Assembly: GCA_030666935.1 (NCBI GenBank)
Contig: DAOUWX010000001.1
Location: 1-43,142, forward strand
DNA from: Atribacterota bacterium
Lineage (GTDB): Bacteria > Atribacterota > Phoenicimicrobiia > Phoenicimicrobiales > Phoenicimicrobiaceae
Direction: 5' to 3'
Length of the DNA stretch: 43,142 nucleotides
Position numbers and translations under genes: made by a program. Position 1 is the first letter of the stretch. Each line of letters begins with the position of its first letter. The notes under the pieces are model-generated. The model saw only the letters and a list, made by a program, of their open reading frames with translations. It was not told the origin of the DNA and did not search any database. Below, piece by piece: positions 9,660-18,013 of the stretch.

Positions 9660-9673
9660 TGCATTCGATTGCA
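9660..9673. promoter_or_regulatory. LacI/CcpA-type operator, promoter-proximal
   Basis: TGCATTCGATTGCA; its reverse complement also matches TGNAANCGNWNNCA fully. It begins about 10 bp downstream of the predicted -10 box, the position where a bound repressor blocks transcription start or elongation. Paired with the distal site it suggests control of the whole leftward cluster by a LacI-family repressor or by catabolite control. Confidence 0.65.
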
Positions 9674-9675
9674 GT

Positions 9676-9712
9676 TGATTTTATTTTACAATAAGACAAC
9701 CCCTCTTGTCAA
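9676..9712 (-). promoter_or_regulatory. Sigma-70-type promoter of the ABC cluster
   Basis: On the minus strand a perfect -35 TTGACA (9712-9707) is followed after 18 bp by TAAAAT (9688-9683). Transcription would start near 9676, directly at the proximal operator, and run left into the sugar-binding protein gene. Confidence 0.65.
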
Positions 9713-9780
9713 AGGTTTTTAAAATATTTTTTAAATATAAGATATTGATAATATATAGAATCGCAGATCTTCACATTTGA

Positions 9781-9829
9781 TTTACTATAACTTCTTAAAA
9801 TACAATTTATTTTAAGAAGTTATAGTAAA
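9781..9829. repeat. Perfect 22-bp AT-rich inverted repeat
   Basis: Arms 9781-9802 and 9808-9829 are exact reverse complements (core ACTATAACTTCTTAAAA) with a 5-nt loop. It lies 54 bp beyond the stop of the RNA methyltransferase gene and could end its transcript, but no clear U-run follows on either strand, so it may instead be a small palindromic element or a protein site. Confidence 0.7.
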
Positions 9830-9882
9830 TGTGAAAACATCACCTTCCCTTTTTTTGCTATATCAACCAATAAAGGTTAGCA

Positions 9883-10671
9883 TCATTTGTACAATCTTTG
9901 ACGAACTGCATCATACAGAATTATCCCAGCAGCTACTGACGCATTTAAGGATTCAGTGAATCCCAAGATAGGAATTTTTATTTTTTTATAAGCAGCCTTC
10001 CTCCAAATATCATTTGCTCCTCTATTTTCATTTCCAACTACTAAAGCAAAAGGTTTTTTGAGGTTAGCGGAATAGTAATATTCTTCGCCCCCTAAATCTG
10101 CTACCATAATATTTATAGAGTTATAGTTTAGCCATTTTACAGCCTCATCATCATCAAGACCATTTATAATAGGCACCTGAAACAGGGAGCCCATTGTAGA
10201 CCTAATAACTTTTGAGTTGTATAAATCTACAGTTCCTTCAGTTAATAATATTGCGGTAGCACCTGCTGCAGCGCTGGTTCTTATGATTGTCCCAAGATTT
10301 CCAGGATCCTGCAGACCATTTAAAACAACTACTGAAGGATTTACGCCAAGAATTATATCTGTCAATGATATTTCTATTTGTTCAGCTACAGCTATTATTC
10401 CTTGAGGACTAACTGTATCTGAAATTTTCTTAAATAGATTATCGGGCAGCCTTAAAACCTGGCAACCTTGATTAATTTTTGGTACATTTTCTGCTGTTTC
10501 ATTAATAATAAGGTATTTTATTTTTACTCCCCTCTTATTAGCTTCCTCAAGAAGCCTGATACCTTCTATAAGAAATAATCCACTGCTTTCACGCACTTTT
10601 TTTTGACTTAAGGCTTTTATTAACTTATATATTGGGTTTTCCTTTGAAGTAATATCTTTATACTGTTTCAT
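9883..10671 (-). CDS. SpoU/TrmH-family RNA 2'-O-methyltransferase
   Basis: A trefoil-knot SAM-dependent methyltransferase that methylates ribose 2'-OH in rRNA or tRNA (RlmB/TsnR-like). All three SpoU motifs are present: motif 1 NGLQDPGNLGTIIRTSAAAG, motif 2 VVGNENRGAN and motif 3 IPILGFTESLNASVAAGI. The N-terminal 100 residues form the substrate-binding domain (GLFLIEGIRLLEEA). The frame extends 18 codons further upstream, but AGAGGAG lies 8 nt before the ATG at 10671, so I start there (262 residues). It stands alone and is probably a housekeeping gene unrelated to the sugar operons. Confidence 0.9.
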   Translation of the reverse strand: MKQYKDITSKENPIYKLIKALSQKKVRESSGLFLIEGIRLLEEANKRGVKIKYLIINETAENVPKINQGCQVLRLPDNLFKKISDTVSPQGIIAVAEQIEISLTDIILGVNPSVVVLNGLQDPGNLGTIIRTSAAAGATAILLTEGTVDLYNSKVIRSTMGSLFQVPIINGLDDDEAVKWLNYNSINIMVADLGGEEYYYSANLKKPFALVVGNENRGANDIWRKAAYKKIKIPILGFTESLNASVAAGIILYDAVRQRLYK

Positions 10672-11182
10672 GTATGATGCTCCTCTATAGATTAATTGAC
10701 AACTACCAGCGCATACCTTATGCATTGAGCTTTGCTAATATGATGGAGTATAATATCAAATTTATTGAAGTTTTATATAAAATCCTTTTTTTTAGCATGG
10801 ATATTAGTTTAAATTATCTTTGTTTACTATATACTACGTTTATTTTAAAAATCCTTCTTTTTCCATCTGTCAACCGTCTATAAAAAAATGGAACCTGTTG
10901 TAACTTATTCTAATAAACTATATGGTCGTTATATAAGGAAGTTTTAAAAATTTTTCTGTATCATTTTAATTATAATAATTACTCATGTTTTATTTTTATA
11001 TTTAAAATGAAACTTACAAAATAATATGCTATACTACCAAACAGTATTTAAAACTAAAATAGGTAACTTGTAAAATAAACTCATTAAATTAAATGCTACA
11101 AAACTCGTAATAAAATAACCTAAAAGAATTCAATCTTAAAACGCTTAGGATAATATTTATATAAAAAAGGAGGAAGGATCGA
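10672..11182. other. Intergenic region between divergent genes
   Basis: No gene is visible between the minus-strand methyltransferase and the plus-strand isomerase. The spacer holds one partial copy of the accessory-region repeat (10797-10870). The remainder is low-complexity AT-rich DNA in which I find no confident promoter. Confidence 0.5.
10797..10870 (-). repeat. Partial copy of the accessory-region repeat (tail part)
   Basis: On the minus strand it contains GAAAAAGAAGGATTTTTAA followed by a GTAGTATATA stretch and AAAGATAATTTAAACTAATAT. It matches the downstream tail of the repeat at 28850-28890 over about 65 bp with few differences. It lacks the terminator hairpin and GGGGAGC box, and lies 6 kb outside the main array. 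Confidence 0.6.
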
Positions 11183-12019
11183 GTGATTAAAAGATCAAAA
11201 ATTAGCCTTAACAGAATCATTTATCCAAATTTGGAATTAGAGGATTTTTATAAATTTACTAAAGATTTGGGTGTAAATAAAATCGAATTGCGCAATGACC
11301 TTCCTGGAGGAGAAATAATTGACGGTTATTCTCATGAGCAGCTGAAAGAACTTTCAAAAAAATACGGAGTGGAAATATTAACTATTAATGCCTTGCAAAA
11401 ATTTAATTTAACTGCAATTCTTCCAGAGACCATAAAGGAATTAAAAAAATTAATCAATCTTTCACTCTCCATCGGTTGCAAGGCAATTGTGTTATGCCCT
11501 AATAATGATGTTAATGATAAAAGGGGTTCAGAGGAGATTTTTAAAGAAACAGTAAAAGCCTTAAAATCTTTCGGACCTTTGTTTCAGAATAGCGACATAC
11601 AAGGCTATTTAGAACCTTTGGGATTTGAAGAATGTTCTCTTAGATCACTGGTTACAGCGATGAAAGCTATTCAAGAATCAGGTTATCCTGTCTTTAAAAT
11701 TGTTCATGATACCTTCCATCATCATATCGGTCCTGATACCTTTGATACAATTAAAAACGATTATGATATCTCTTACACCGGGCTAATCCACATCTCCGGA
11801 GTAGAATGCAATATTCCTGTTGATGAATATAGAGATAATCATCGGGTTTTAGTAACCGAACAAGATAGGCTTCAAAACAAGGAACAAATAGAATTACTTC
11901 TCAAACTTGGCTATACGGGAAATATTTCCTTTGAACCCTTTTCTCAAAAAGTACAAGAGATGGAGATTGAAAAGATAAAATCAGCCATTGACCAGAGTAT
12001 AGAATATATAAGTAGATAA
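11183..12019 (+). CDS. Sugar phosphate isomerase/epimerase-like TIM barrel
   Basis: A 278-residue AP-endonuclease-2-type barrel (IolE/IolI-like). It begins at GTG 11183 behind a strong AAGGAGGAAGG ribosome site. Metal-site residues expected of the fold are visible: the glutamate in GYLEPLGFEE (about residue 144), VHDTFHHHIG (D and H near 178-184), the HISG histidine and the final glutamate in ISFEPFS. It is transcribed toward, and ends 108 bp from, the end of the glycerol-kinase operon. It probably interconverts a keto and aldo sugar or an inosose-like compound; substrate unknown. Confidence 0.78.
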   Translation: MIKRSKISLNRIIYPNLELEDFYKFTKDLGVNKIELRNDLPGGEIIDGYSHEQLKELSKKYGVEILTINALQKFNLTAILPETIKELKKLINLSLSIGCKAIVLCPNNDVNDKRGSEEIFKETVKALKSFGPLFQNSDIQGYLEPLGFEECSLRSLVTAMKAIQESGYPVFKIVHDTFHHHIGPDTFDTIKNDYDISYTGLIHISGVECNIPVDEYRDNHRVLVTEQDRLQNKEQIELLLKLGYTGNISFEPFSQKVQEMEIEKIKSAIDQSIEYISR

Positions 12020-12127
12020 AATGCAGTATGGGATGAAGATAATAGAATATTTTGGCTATCTTTTAGTTACCTAATTAAAATTATAAAGAAGATTTATTGA
12101 AATAATGAAAATATTTTTTTATATTTT

Positions 12128-13627
12128 TTATTGTTCTTTTTCTTCCCAGTTTAGAGATCGGCTGACTGCTTTCTTCCAGCCTTTATATAATTTTTCTTTT
12201 GTTTTTTTATCCATATTGGGAGAAAATTCTCTATCTACTTTCCATTTGGCGGCAATTTCTGCCTTGTTCTTCCAAAAGCCAACCGCTAAACCGGAAAGAT
12301 ATGCTGCGCCCAGGGCGGTAGTTTCTGCAACTTTAGGTCTTACTACCGGAACTCCCAGGATATCTGATTGGAATTGCATTAAGAAATTATCTCTTACTGC
12401 TCCGCCATCCACTTTTAATTCTTTTAAATTGATCCCTGAATCTTTTTGAATAACTTCCAGGACATCACGGCTCTGGTAAGCTATGGACTCTTCTGCTGCT
12501 CTTAAGATATGCTCTTTCTTTGCCCCCCGGGTTAGCCCTATAATGATACCCCGAGCATACATATCCCAATAAGGGGCGCCAAGGCCCACAAAGGCGGGGA
12601 CTAAATAAACTCCGTGAGAATTTTTAACTTTTAGGGCATATTTTTCAATTTCTTTAGAAGTTTTTATAAGACCGATTTCGTCTCTTAACCATTGAACTAC
12701 TGCACCGCCGATAAAGATACTCCCTTCCAAGGCATATTCTACTTTACCATTAACCCCCCAGGCAATTGTGGTCAAAAGCCCATTCTTGGAGGGAACAATT
12801 TTCTCTCCGGTATTCATCAAGATAAAACATCCGGTCCCATAGGTATTTTTTGCCATACCCGGTTCATAACAAGCCTGGCCAAAAAGAGCAGCCTGCTGGT
12901 CTCCGGCATCACCTGAGATAAGAATTTCCGCTCCGAATATTTCCTTATCAGTATGACCGTAAATATAACTCGAAGGTAGAACTTTGGGGAGCATCTCTCG
13001 GGGAATATCCAGTTCAGTTAATATATCCTCATCCCAATCAAGATTATGAATATTAAATAACATTGTCCGGGAAGCATTAGAATAATCAGTTACATGAGTT
13101 TTCCCTTTAGTTAAATTCCAGATAAGCCAGCTGTCTACTGTACCAAATAAAACTTCTCCTTTTTCGGCTTTCTCCCTGACCTCACTTATATTATCTAAAA
13201 CCCATTTAATCTTGGTGCCGGAAAAATAGGCATCAACCACCAGCCCGGTCTTTTTTTGGATAATCTTTGCCAATCCTTTCTTTTTAAGCTGATCACATAT
13301 AGGAGCAGTCCTTCGACATTGCCATACGATAGCATTATAAACCGGCTTACCGGTTTTTTTATCCCAGACTATCGTAGTCTCTCTCTGATTAGTTATACCA
13401 ATAGCAGTTATATCACCCGCTTCCAGGCCAGCCTTATCTAAAGCAGTTTTTGTCACTTCTATCTGAGAAGACCAAATTTCCCTGGGATTATGTTCTACCC
13501 AGCCTGGCTTAGGATAAATCTGTCTAAATTCCTTACTGACAGTACTTATTATAGATCCACTATGATTGAAGATTATCGCTCGAGAACCGGTAGTCCCCTG
13601 ATCCAAAGCCATGATATATTTTGCCAA
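12128..13627 (-). CDS. glpK: Glycerol kinase
   Basis: FGGY-family kinase that phosphorylates glycerol to sn-glycerol 3-phosphate. The N-terminal ALDQGTTGSRAIIF phosphate loop, the WVEHNPREIW segment, NQRETT, and the C-terminal DGGAVRDNFLMQFQ adenosine motif are all characteristic of GlpK. I place the start at the TTG at 13627 (MAKYIMALDQ), 8 nt after a GGAGG site; the GTG nine bases earlier directly abuts that site and is unlikely. About 499 residues, a normal length. It is the last gene of a four-gene operon. As FGGY kinases act on several polyols, action on another polyol is possible, but the motif set favours glycerol. Confidence 0.92.
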   Translation of the reverse strand: MAKYIMALDQGTTGSRAIIFNHSGSIISTVSKEFRQIYPKPGWVEHNPREIWSSQIEVTKTALDKAGLEAGDITAIGITNQRETTIVWDKKTGKPVYNAIVWQCRRTAPICDQLKKKGLAKIIQKKTGLVVDAYFSGTKIKWVLDNISEVREKAEKGEVLFGTVDSWLIWNLTKGKTHVTDYSNASRTMLFNIHNLDWDEDILTELDIPREMLPKVLPSSYIYGHTDKEIFGAEILISGDAGDQQAALFGQACYEPGMAKNTYGTGCFILMNTGEKIVPSKNGLLTTIAWGVNGKVEYALEGSIFIGGAVVQWLRDEIGLIKTSKEIEKYALKVKNSHGVYLVPAFVGLGAPYWDMYARGIIIGLTRGAKKEHILRAAEESIAYQSRDVLEVIQKDSGINLKELKVDGGAVRDNFLMQFQSDILGVPVVRPKVAETTALGAAYLSGLAVGFWKNKAEIAAKWKVDREFSPNMDKKTKEKLYKGWKKAVSRSLNWEEKEQ

Positions 13628-13707
13628 TATTAACACCTCCGAATATTACTCCGATATTTGTTTCATTTAAAATGTAATATCATTTTTCAAATTAAAAAAT
13701 AAAAAAA

Positions 13708-14244
13708 TTAATCATTCAATACTCTTTTAATACGTGGATCAGTAAATGTATCACTAGTATCATCACTTGGAGAAGAAAATTCTGAAATAACTGCTCCCTC
13801 CTCTCCTGCCTGAAACCAATGAAGAGTATTTTTATTAATGGTATATTGATCTCCGGGTAATAGGATAATTTCATGATATACGGAATAACACTTCTCATCT
13901 CCCGCTGGAGGATGAGTCTTCGGATTTTCGGTTTTCTCACCTTCTATATAAAGATACACCTCCCCATACCTACAACGAAATGTTTCCATTTTCCCTTCCC
14001 TGCCATTATGGTCAGGATGGCAATGTTCGGGACAGGTTTGATGAGGAAACAATACCATTTCTTTCGCACAATACCTCGAGTTATTTATATATACTACTAA
14101 AACAACACCGGTTCTTTCAAAATCATTTAAACCAAGATCGGCAATTTCTATATTTTCCTTCTCTTGTGAAGAAAGAACAATACCCGCTTTTTGAAAGTAT
14201 TCAAGAGCTTTCGCTTTTATTCTTTCTTTTTCTTCTTCTCTCAT
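13708..14244 (-). CDS. D-lyxose ketol-isomerase (cupin)
   Basis: A small cupin sugar isomerase that interconverts D-lyxose and D-xylulose (and often mannose and fructose). The metal-binding set is visible: two histidines in PEHCHPDHNGREGKMETFR, the glutamate of KMETF, and the late histidine in NTLHWFQAG. The frame reaches an ATG at 14277, but a GAAGGGAG ribosome site sits just before the ATG at 14244, giving 178 residues, a typical size. It lies between the PfkB kinase and glycerol kinase genes. Confidence 0.88.
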   Translation of the reverse strand: MREEEKERIKAKALEYFQKAGIVLSSQEKENIEIADLGLNDFERTGVVLVVYINNSRYCAKEMVLFPHQTCPEHCHPDHNGREGKMETFRCRYGEVYLYIEGEKTENPKTHPPAGDEKCYSVYHEIILLPGDQYTINKNTLHWFQAGEEGAVISEFSSPSDDTSDTFTDPRIKRVLND

Positions 14245-14289
14245 TTTTCTCCCTTCTTTGTTCTCATCATTTTTCAAATTAGAAAATAA

Positions 14290-15441
14290 TCATCCAATCT
14301 GATCTTCAGGACCTTTCCAAATCTTATATTGATAATCATATTTCCAATTGTCTGTAGGAATAGAAATTGATAAGCGTTTCCACCCGGAGGTTATTCTATT
14401 TACAACTTCAGGTAAAGGTCGAATCCCTCCGGTAGCATCAATCGCTTCTACACAACAGGCACCAACAGCAGTGGCTAAGATAATGCACTTTTCCGGTTCT
14501 CCTCCATCTAAAAGTTGAGCTAAAAACCCGGCAATAGTGGCATCTCCGGTTCCGGTAGTTCCTTTAACCTCCGTAGTAAAACAAGGAGATAGAAGCTGGC
14601 GATAATTCCATTGGCCGGGGTTTATTATTCTCGATAAATTACTTTTTTCTATTTGGTGTGTTCTTAAATATAGACCCTGGTCACCAAGTTTTATTGCAAC
14701 TACATTTGCCCCATACTCAATTAATTGCCTGGCTAATTGATCTAATAATACAACATCGATTCTTTCTTTCTTCTCTGAAATGTTATAAAATTTCTCTGGA
14801 TTAAGCATATACAACAGTTCATCAATACTGGGCATAAAAATATCTACCATAGGTAAAACGTTTTTAAAGAATTTGTACCAATCTATTTTACCGGCAGGAG
14901 ATTCAGGGTCCGGCATAGCCATATCCAAACTGGTAATTATATTCATCTTTCTAATTCTTCGAAACATTTTTACCAGTTCTTCTCCCGAGTTCTCATAAAA
15001 CTTCTTCATTAAAGGAGGATATCCAAAATGGAATATTCGGCCACTTTTTATTTTTTCATAAGGAATATCATTCGCATTAAAGGTATGATTAGGTCCAGGA
15101 CAATGCAAAAAGACCCGATCAGTATCTGGCGGGTTTAAAACAATAGTATAAGAAGAAATCTCATCTTTGCTGATAATCATATTTTCCACTAAAGTTTTGT
15201 CTTCTTTTTGTAAAATCTCTAAAATAACCTTTCCAAAGGCATCTGACCCAATTTTTCCTAACAAAGTTGTACCAATGCCCAATTTTTTAAGAGTTATTCC
15301 TGTATTAGCTACAGCTCCCCCGGTCGATAATTTCAATCCTGACATTTCCAGAATATGTCCGGGAATAATCGTCTTAATACCCCCAATCCTCCAATCCGGA
15401 ATAATATCTAAACAAATATGACCTGCAACAATTATATCCAT
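14290..15441 (-). CDS. PfkB-family carbohydrate kinase
   Basis: Ribokinase-fold sugar kinase, 383 residues, somewhat longer than the usual 300-340. The sugar-site GGAVANTGITLKKLG (residues 36-50) and the anion-hole/catalytic motif GTTGTGDATIAGF (near 295-307, with the catalytic aspartate in GTGD) are intact. It follows the dehydrogenase gene by 41 bp and precedes the lyxose isomerase by 45 bp. It likely phosphorylates the ketose made in the pathway; which ketose cannot be told. Confidence 0.88.
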   Translation of the reverse strand: MDIIVAGHICLDIIPDWRIGGIKTIIPGHILEMSGLKLSTGGAVANTGITLKKLGIGTTLLGKIGSDAFGKVILEILQKEDKTLVENMIISKDEISSYTIVLNPPDTDRVFLHCPGPNHTFNANDIPYEKIKSGRIFHFGYPPLMKKFYENSGEELVKMFRRIRKMNIITSLDMAMPDPESPAGKIDWYKFFKNVLPMVDIFMPSIDELLYMLNPEKFYNISEKKERIDVVLLDQLARQLIEYGANVVAIKLGDQGLYLRTHQIEKSNLSRIINPGQWNYRQLLSPCFTTEVKGTTGTGDATIAGFLAQLLDGGEPEKCIILATAVGACCVEAIDATGGIRPLPEVVNRITSGWKRLSISIPTDNWKYDYQYKIWKGPEDQIG

Positions 15442-15482
15442 AAAATTCTCCCATTTAAAAAATATAAAATATTTTTGTTAAT

Positions 15483-16679
15483 TTAGATTCCTTTTGCTAT
15501 TTCTTTCATAACTTTTGCTTCTTCATCCTGGTGGCTGGATAAATGACAAACATTTCTTAATACGTTTTCTAACCCCCTTGGATATTCTCGCTTAAAAAAT
15601 ACTTTATCCGGGGGATACATTTCCCCTTTCTCGTCTTTTGCTTTAAAATCTAAAGCAGTATAAAATGCTCTTTTAATCTTATTATAAGGAATGCCTTGTC
15701 TTTGAGCCAAAAGTATTGGTCCCACTAATCTTTCATTCTTGTCTAACTTACGATACAAATCTCTACCTACTCGAAAAATAGTATCTCTTAATGATTTATT
15801 TTGAAATCTAAAAAGTAGATCATCAATATGGTTTTGTAAATCTTGTAGAGTAAGATCCTTAGAATATGCCCTATTTAAAGCCACTGCTGATTGCTTCATG
15901 CATTCCCGAACAGTTTTATAAATTTTTGGTACTTCTAATGCTTCATATATAAAAGTCATTTCTGAGTCATATTGGTACCCAAAATAAGCTGATGCAGAAT
16001 GACCAAGATTATGGATAAAAAGTTTTCTATCTACAAAGGCTTTGATATTTTTAACAGTCCAAAGATCTATAACCTGAGGAAGTGGATTCTTAAACCCTTT
16101 TTTATCCACAATAAGAGTATTATAAGGCTCGGCAAATACCCATAACAAATCTTTTTTCTTATCCTCTTCTTTCATCAGAGGAACCATCTTCCCTATGCTT
16201 GATTCTATTAATCCAACCAGCTTATCGAAAGGATATTCTTCGGGAAGAAAATTTTTTAATTCCTTTCTTAAATAGTCTGCTCCACTCCTTATATTCTCGG
16301 CAATAATAATATCTAAAGGATTTTTTCCTCTTTTTTCATATCTTAATTGAAGTCCTAAAGCAATTACCGAAACAATTTGAGGTAAGGCATGTTTACCTAC
16401 TGCAGTAGCGATAATATCCACATCTATTATCTCCCGAATAACTGCCTCTTTATCACAACCATCTATGGCTCGGATATTTTCTATTAAAATAATTTCATCA
16501 GGAAATTCATTTCTTTTTATTACTAACCTATACTCTCTTTTTTTATTGAGTTCCTTTACCAATTCTTTATTAATATCAACAAAAACAACTTCATATCCCG
16601 AACGGGAAAATAGCTGACCGATAAATGATCTCCCAATATTTCCTGCTCCAAATTGAATCATCTTTTTTTTGTACATCAT
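15483..16679 (-). CDS. Mannitol-1-phosphate 5-dehydrogenase-like NAD enzyme
   Basis: First gene of the polyol operon, 398 residues. The Rossmann start (MIQFGAGNIGRSFIGQLFSR) is the MtlD hallmark, followed by AENIRSGADYL and SSIGKMVP in the middle and NLGHSASAYFGY, which corresponds to the catalytic-lysine/histidine region of the long-chain mannitol dehydrogenase family. A GGAAG ribosome site precedes two adjacent ATGs at 16679 and 16676. No PTS genes are nearby, so the substrate may be a free or differently phosphorylated polyol; tagaturonate/fructuronate reductase-like activity is a less likely alternative. Confidence 0.85.
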   Translation of the reverse strand: MMYKKKMIQFGAGNIGRSFIGQLFSRSGYEVVFVDINKELVKELNKKREYRLVIKRNEFPDEIILIENIRAIDGCDKEAVIREIIDVDIIATAVGKHALPQIVSVIALGLQLRYEKRGKNPLDIIIAENIRSGADYLRKELKNFLPEEYPFDKLVGLIESSIGKMVPLMKEEDKKKDLLWVFAEPYNTLIVDKKGFKNPLPQVIDLWTVKNIKAFVDRKLFIHNLGHSASAYFGYQYDSEMTFIYEALEVPKIYKTVRECMKQSAVALNRAYSKDLTLQDLQNHIDDLLFRFQNKSLRDTIFRVGRDLYRKLDKNERLVGPILLAQRQGIPYNKIKRAFYTALDFKAKDEKGEMYPPDKVFFKREYPRGLENVLRNVCHLSSHQDEEAKVMKEIAKGI

Positions 16680-16801
16680 TATCTTCCACAGCTCTATATA
16701 AACTAATTTTTTACCTTATTATATGAAAAATTAAGATCTCAACTAAAAATTATTTTTTAGATGCATTTCTTTTTGTATTATTTTATTATTCGACAATATA
16801 C

Positions 16802-16955
16802 CTAAAAATCCTTCTTTTTTAAATAAAATAAAAAAGCTCTTCAGTATTTAAACTAAAGGGCTGGTATTTTCTTGGCTCCCCCTATTGGACACGTTCAGAA
16901 CTTTTAAGGGAAATATTGCAATAGAAAATATTAGATTAATAAGTTAGTTATTCAA
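16802..16955 (-). repeat. Accessory-region repeat, copy 1
   Basis: Read on the minus strand: a TAATCTAATATTTTC block, a CCCTTAAAAGTTCTGAACG segment with a short palindrome, the GGGGGAGCC box, then a terminator hairpin (AGCCCTTTAG/CTGAAGAGCT, 16862-16835) with a following U-rich tail, and AAAAAAGAAGGATTTTTAG. It is the leftmost full copy of a family found at 18.6, 22.3, 25.6, 28.9 and 31.9 kb. It lies downstream of the diguanylate cyclase gene and marks the boundary with the sugar operon. Confidence 0.85.
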
Positions 16956-17005
16956 TACTAAAGAAATATCTATAGACTAGAATTTGTACAATATTTTAAA
17001 ATAAA

Positions 17006-17034
17006 AAGCCCTTCAACTAAATGCCAAAGGGCTT
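17006..17034 (-). terminator. Rho-independent terminator of the diguanylate cyclase gene
   Basis: Stem AAGCCCTT/AAGGGCTT (17006-17013 with 17027-17034) followed on the minus strand by TTTTTATTTTAAAATA. It is a second, stand-alone copy of the hairpin that forms part of the accessory-region repeat, 45 bp from copy 1. The A-run on one side and the weak T content on the other make minus-strand use likelier. Confidence 0.75.
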
Positions 17035-17158
17035 GGAATTATCAAATATCCTTATTAAGGAATACCAAGTAGATAACAGACTTTTTAATCGTAGTAATTA
17101 GCTGTCGGCTGAAAGAACAAGGTTAGGACTCTTTTGTGCAAAATCAATAAAGCATCGT

Positions 17159-18013
17159 TTAAAAAGAGTCCACTTTTCTATTAAAAACGACAACTCGGTT
17201 ACGTCCTTTTTGCTTCGCTTTATATAGAGCTTCATCGGTTTTTTCAATAAGAGATTGTCTATCAACGATTTTCTGATCTAATCCTGCAACACCGATACTA
17301 ACCGATATGCTAACTGCCTGTCTATCCTCCTGCTCATCAGCTGGTACCATAACTGATGTTTCCACTACCTGGCGCAATCGCTCCGCTAAATCTGCTGCTG
17401 TGGGTACCGAGGTATGCGGTGCAATAATTGCAATTTCTTCCCCTCCATAACGCGCAACAATATCCGTTTTTCGAACATTTTTAAGAAGTAAGTGACCCAA
17501 GCTCTTTAAAACAAGATCACCGATATAATGTCCATATGTATCATTGACGTTCTTGAAGTGATCAATGTCAAGTAGCAGCATGGAAAGTTGGAAACTATAT
17601 CTTTGAGCTCTCAAAATCTCTTCATCCAACTTCAGATTCAAATGTCTACGGTTGTAGATACCAATTAAGGGGTCAATAATGTTTTCACGCCTAAGAGCAG
17701 AGACCTGATTAAGGTCCGTAGCTGTTTGTAGAGCAAGTGAACCTACTAACAGTACAATAATTGCACTAAAAAAGAAGACCACCGGTATTATTAAATTAAA
17801 ATAGTCATTATATCTATCCCAATAAATAATGTTATAAATTACATAACCAAATAGAAATAAAAAGATAAGAATGCTTAAGAAGTTCCATTTTTGGCGAATA
17901 TTACCTACAGATAGTTGTGAAATGAGCCTCCGTATAGGGAAAAAGGAGATGCCAAGAAGAGACGCTCCCACAAATACGAGAATATTTGTGATAAAGGATA
18001 TATCGTTTTGCAT
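17159..18013 (-). CDS. Membrane-bound diguanylate cyclase (GGDEF)
   Basis: Makes the second messenger cyclic di-GMP. Three transmembrane helices (about residues 8-27, 44-65 and 73-95) are followed by a short linker and a complete GGDEF domain. The active-site motif is GGEEI (residues 190-194), catalytically competent, and an inhibitory I-site RKTD (181-184) sits at the normal distance before it, so product feedback is expected. The DPLIGIYNRR and DIDHFKNVNDTYGH motifs are intact. There is no extracellular sensor domain, only the helices. An AGGTAAT-type ribosome site precedes ATG 18013. It stands alone between two repeats. Confidence 0.92.
   Translation of the reverse strand: MQNDISFITNILVFVGASLLGISFFPIRRLISQLSVGNIRQKWNFLSILIFLFLFGYVIYNIIYWDRYNDYFNLIIPVVFFFSAIIVLLVGSLALQTATDLNQVSALRRENIIDPLIGIYNRRHLNLKLDEEILRAQRYSFQLSMLLLDIDHFKNVNDTYGHYIGDLVLKSLGHLLLKNVRKTDIVARYGGEEIAIIAPHTSVPTAADLAERLRQVVETSVMVPADEQEDRQAVSISVSIGVAGLDQKIVDRQSLIEKTDEALYKAKQKGRNRVVVFNRKVDSF

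Larger units (their letters stand above)
9167..9882. other. Long leader / intergenic region of the ABC cluster
   Basis: No gene is seen in these 716 bp. The stretch holds the promoter and the two LacI-type operators described separately, an 8-bp inverted repeat (TTCCCTGT at 9248-9255, ACAGGGAA at 9293-9300) inside the transcribed leader, and the 22-bp palindrome near the neighbouring methyltransferase gene. If the promoter is right the leader is about 500 nt, long for a simple sugar operon. Confidence 0.6.

Noticed and set aside
16680..16760. A promoter for the mannitol-dehydrogenase operon (TATAAT near 16722)
   Set aside because: The -10 is good but no acceptable -35 lies at 16-18 bp, so I do not call it.
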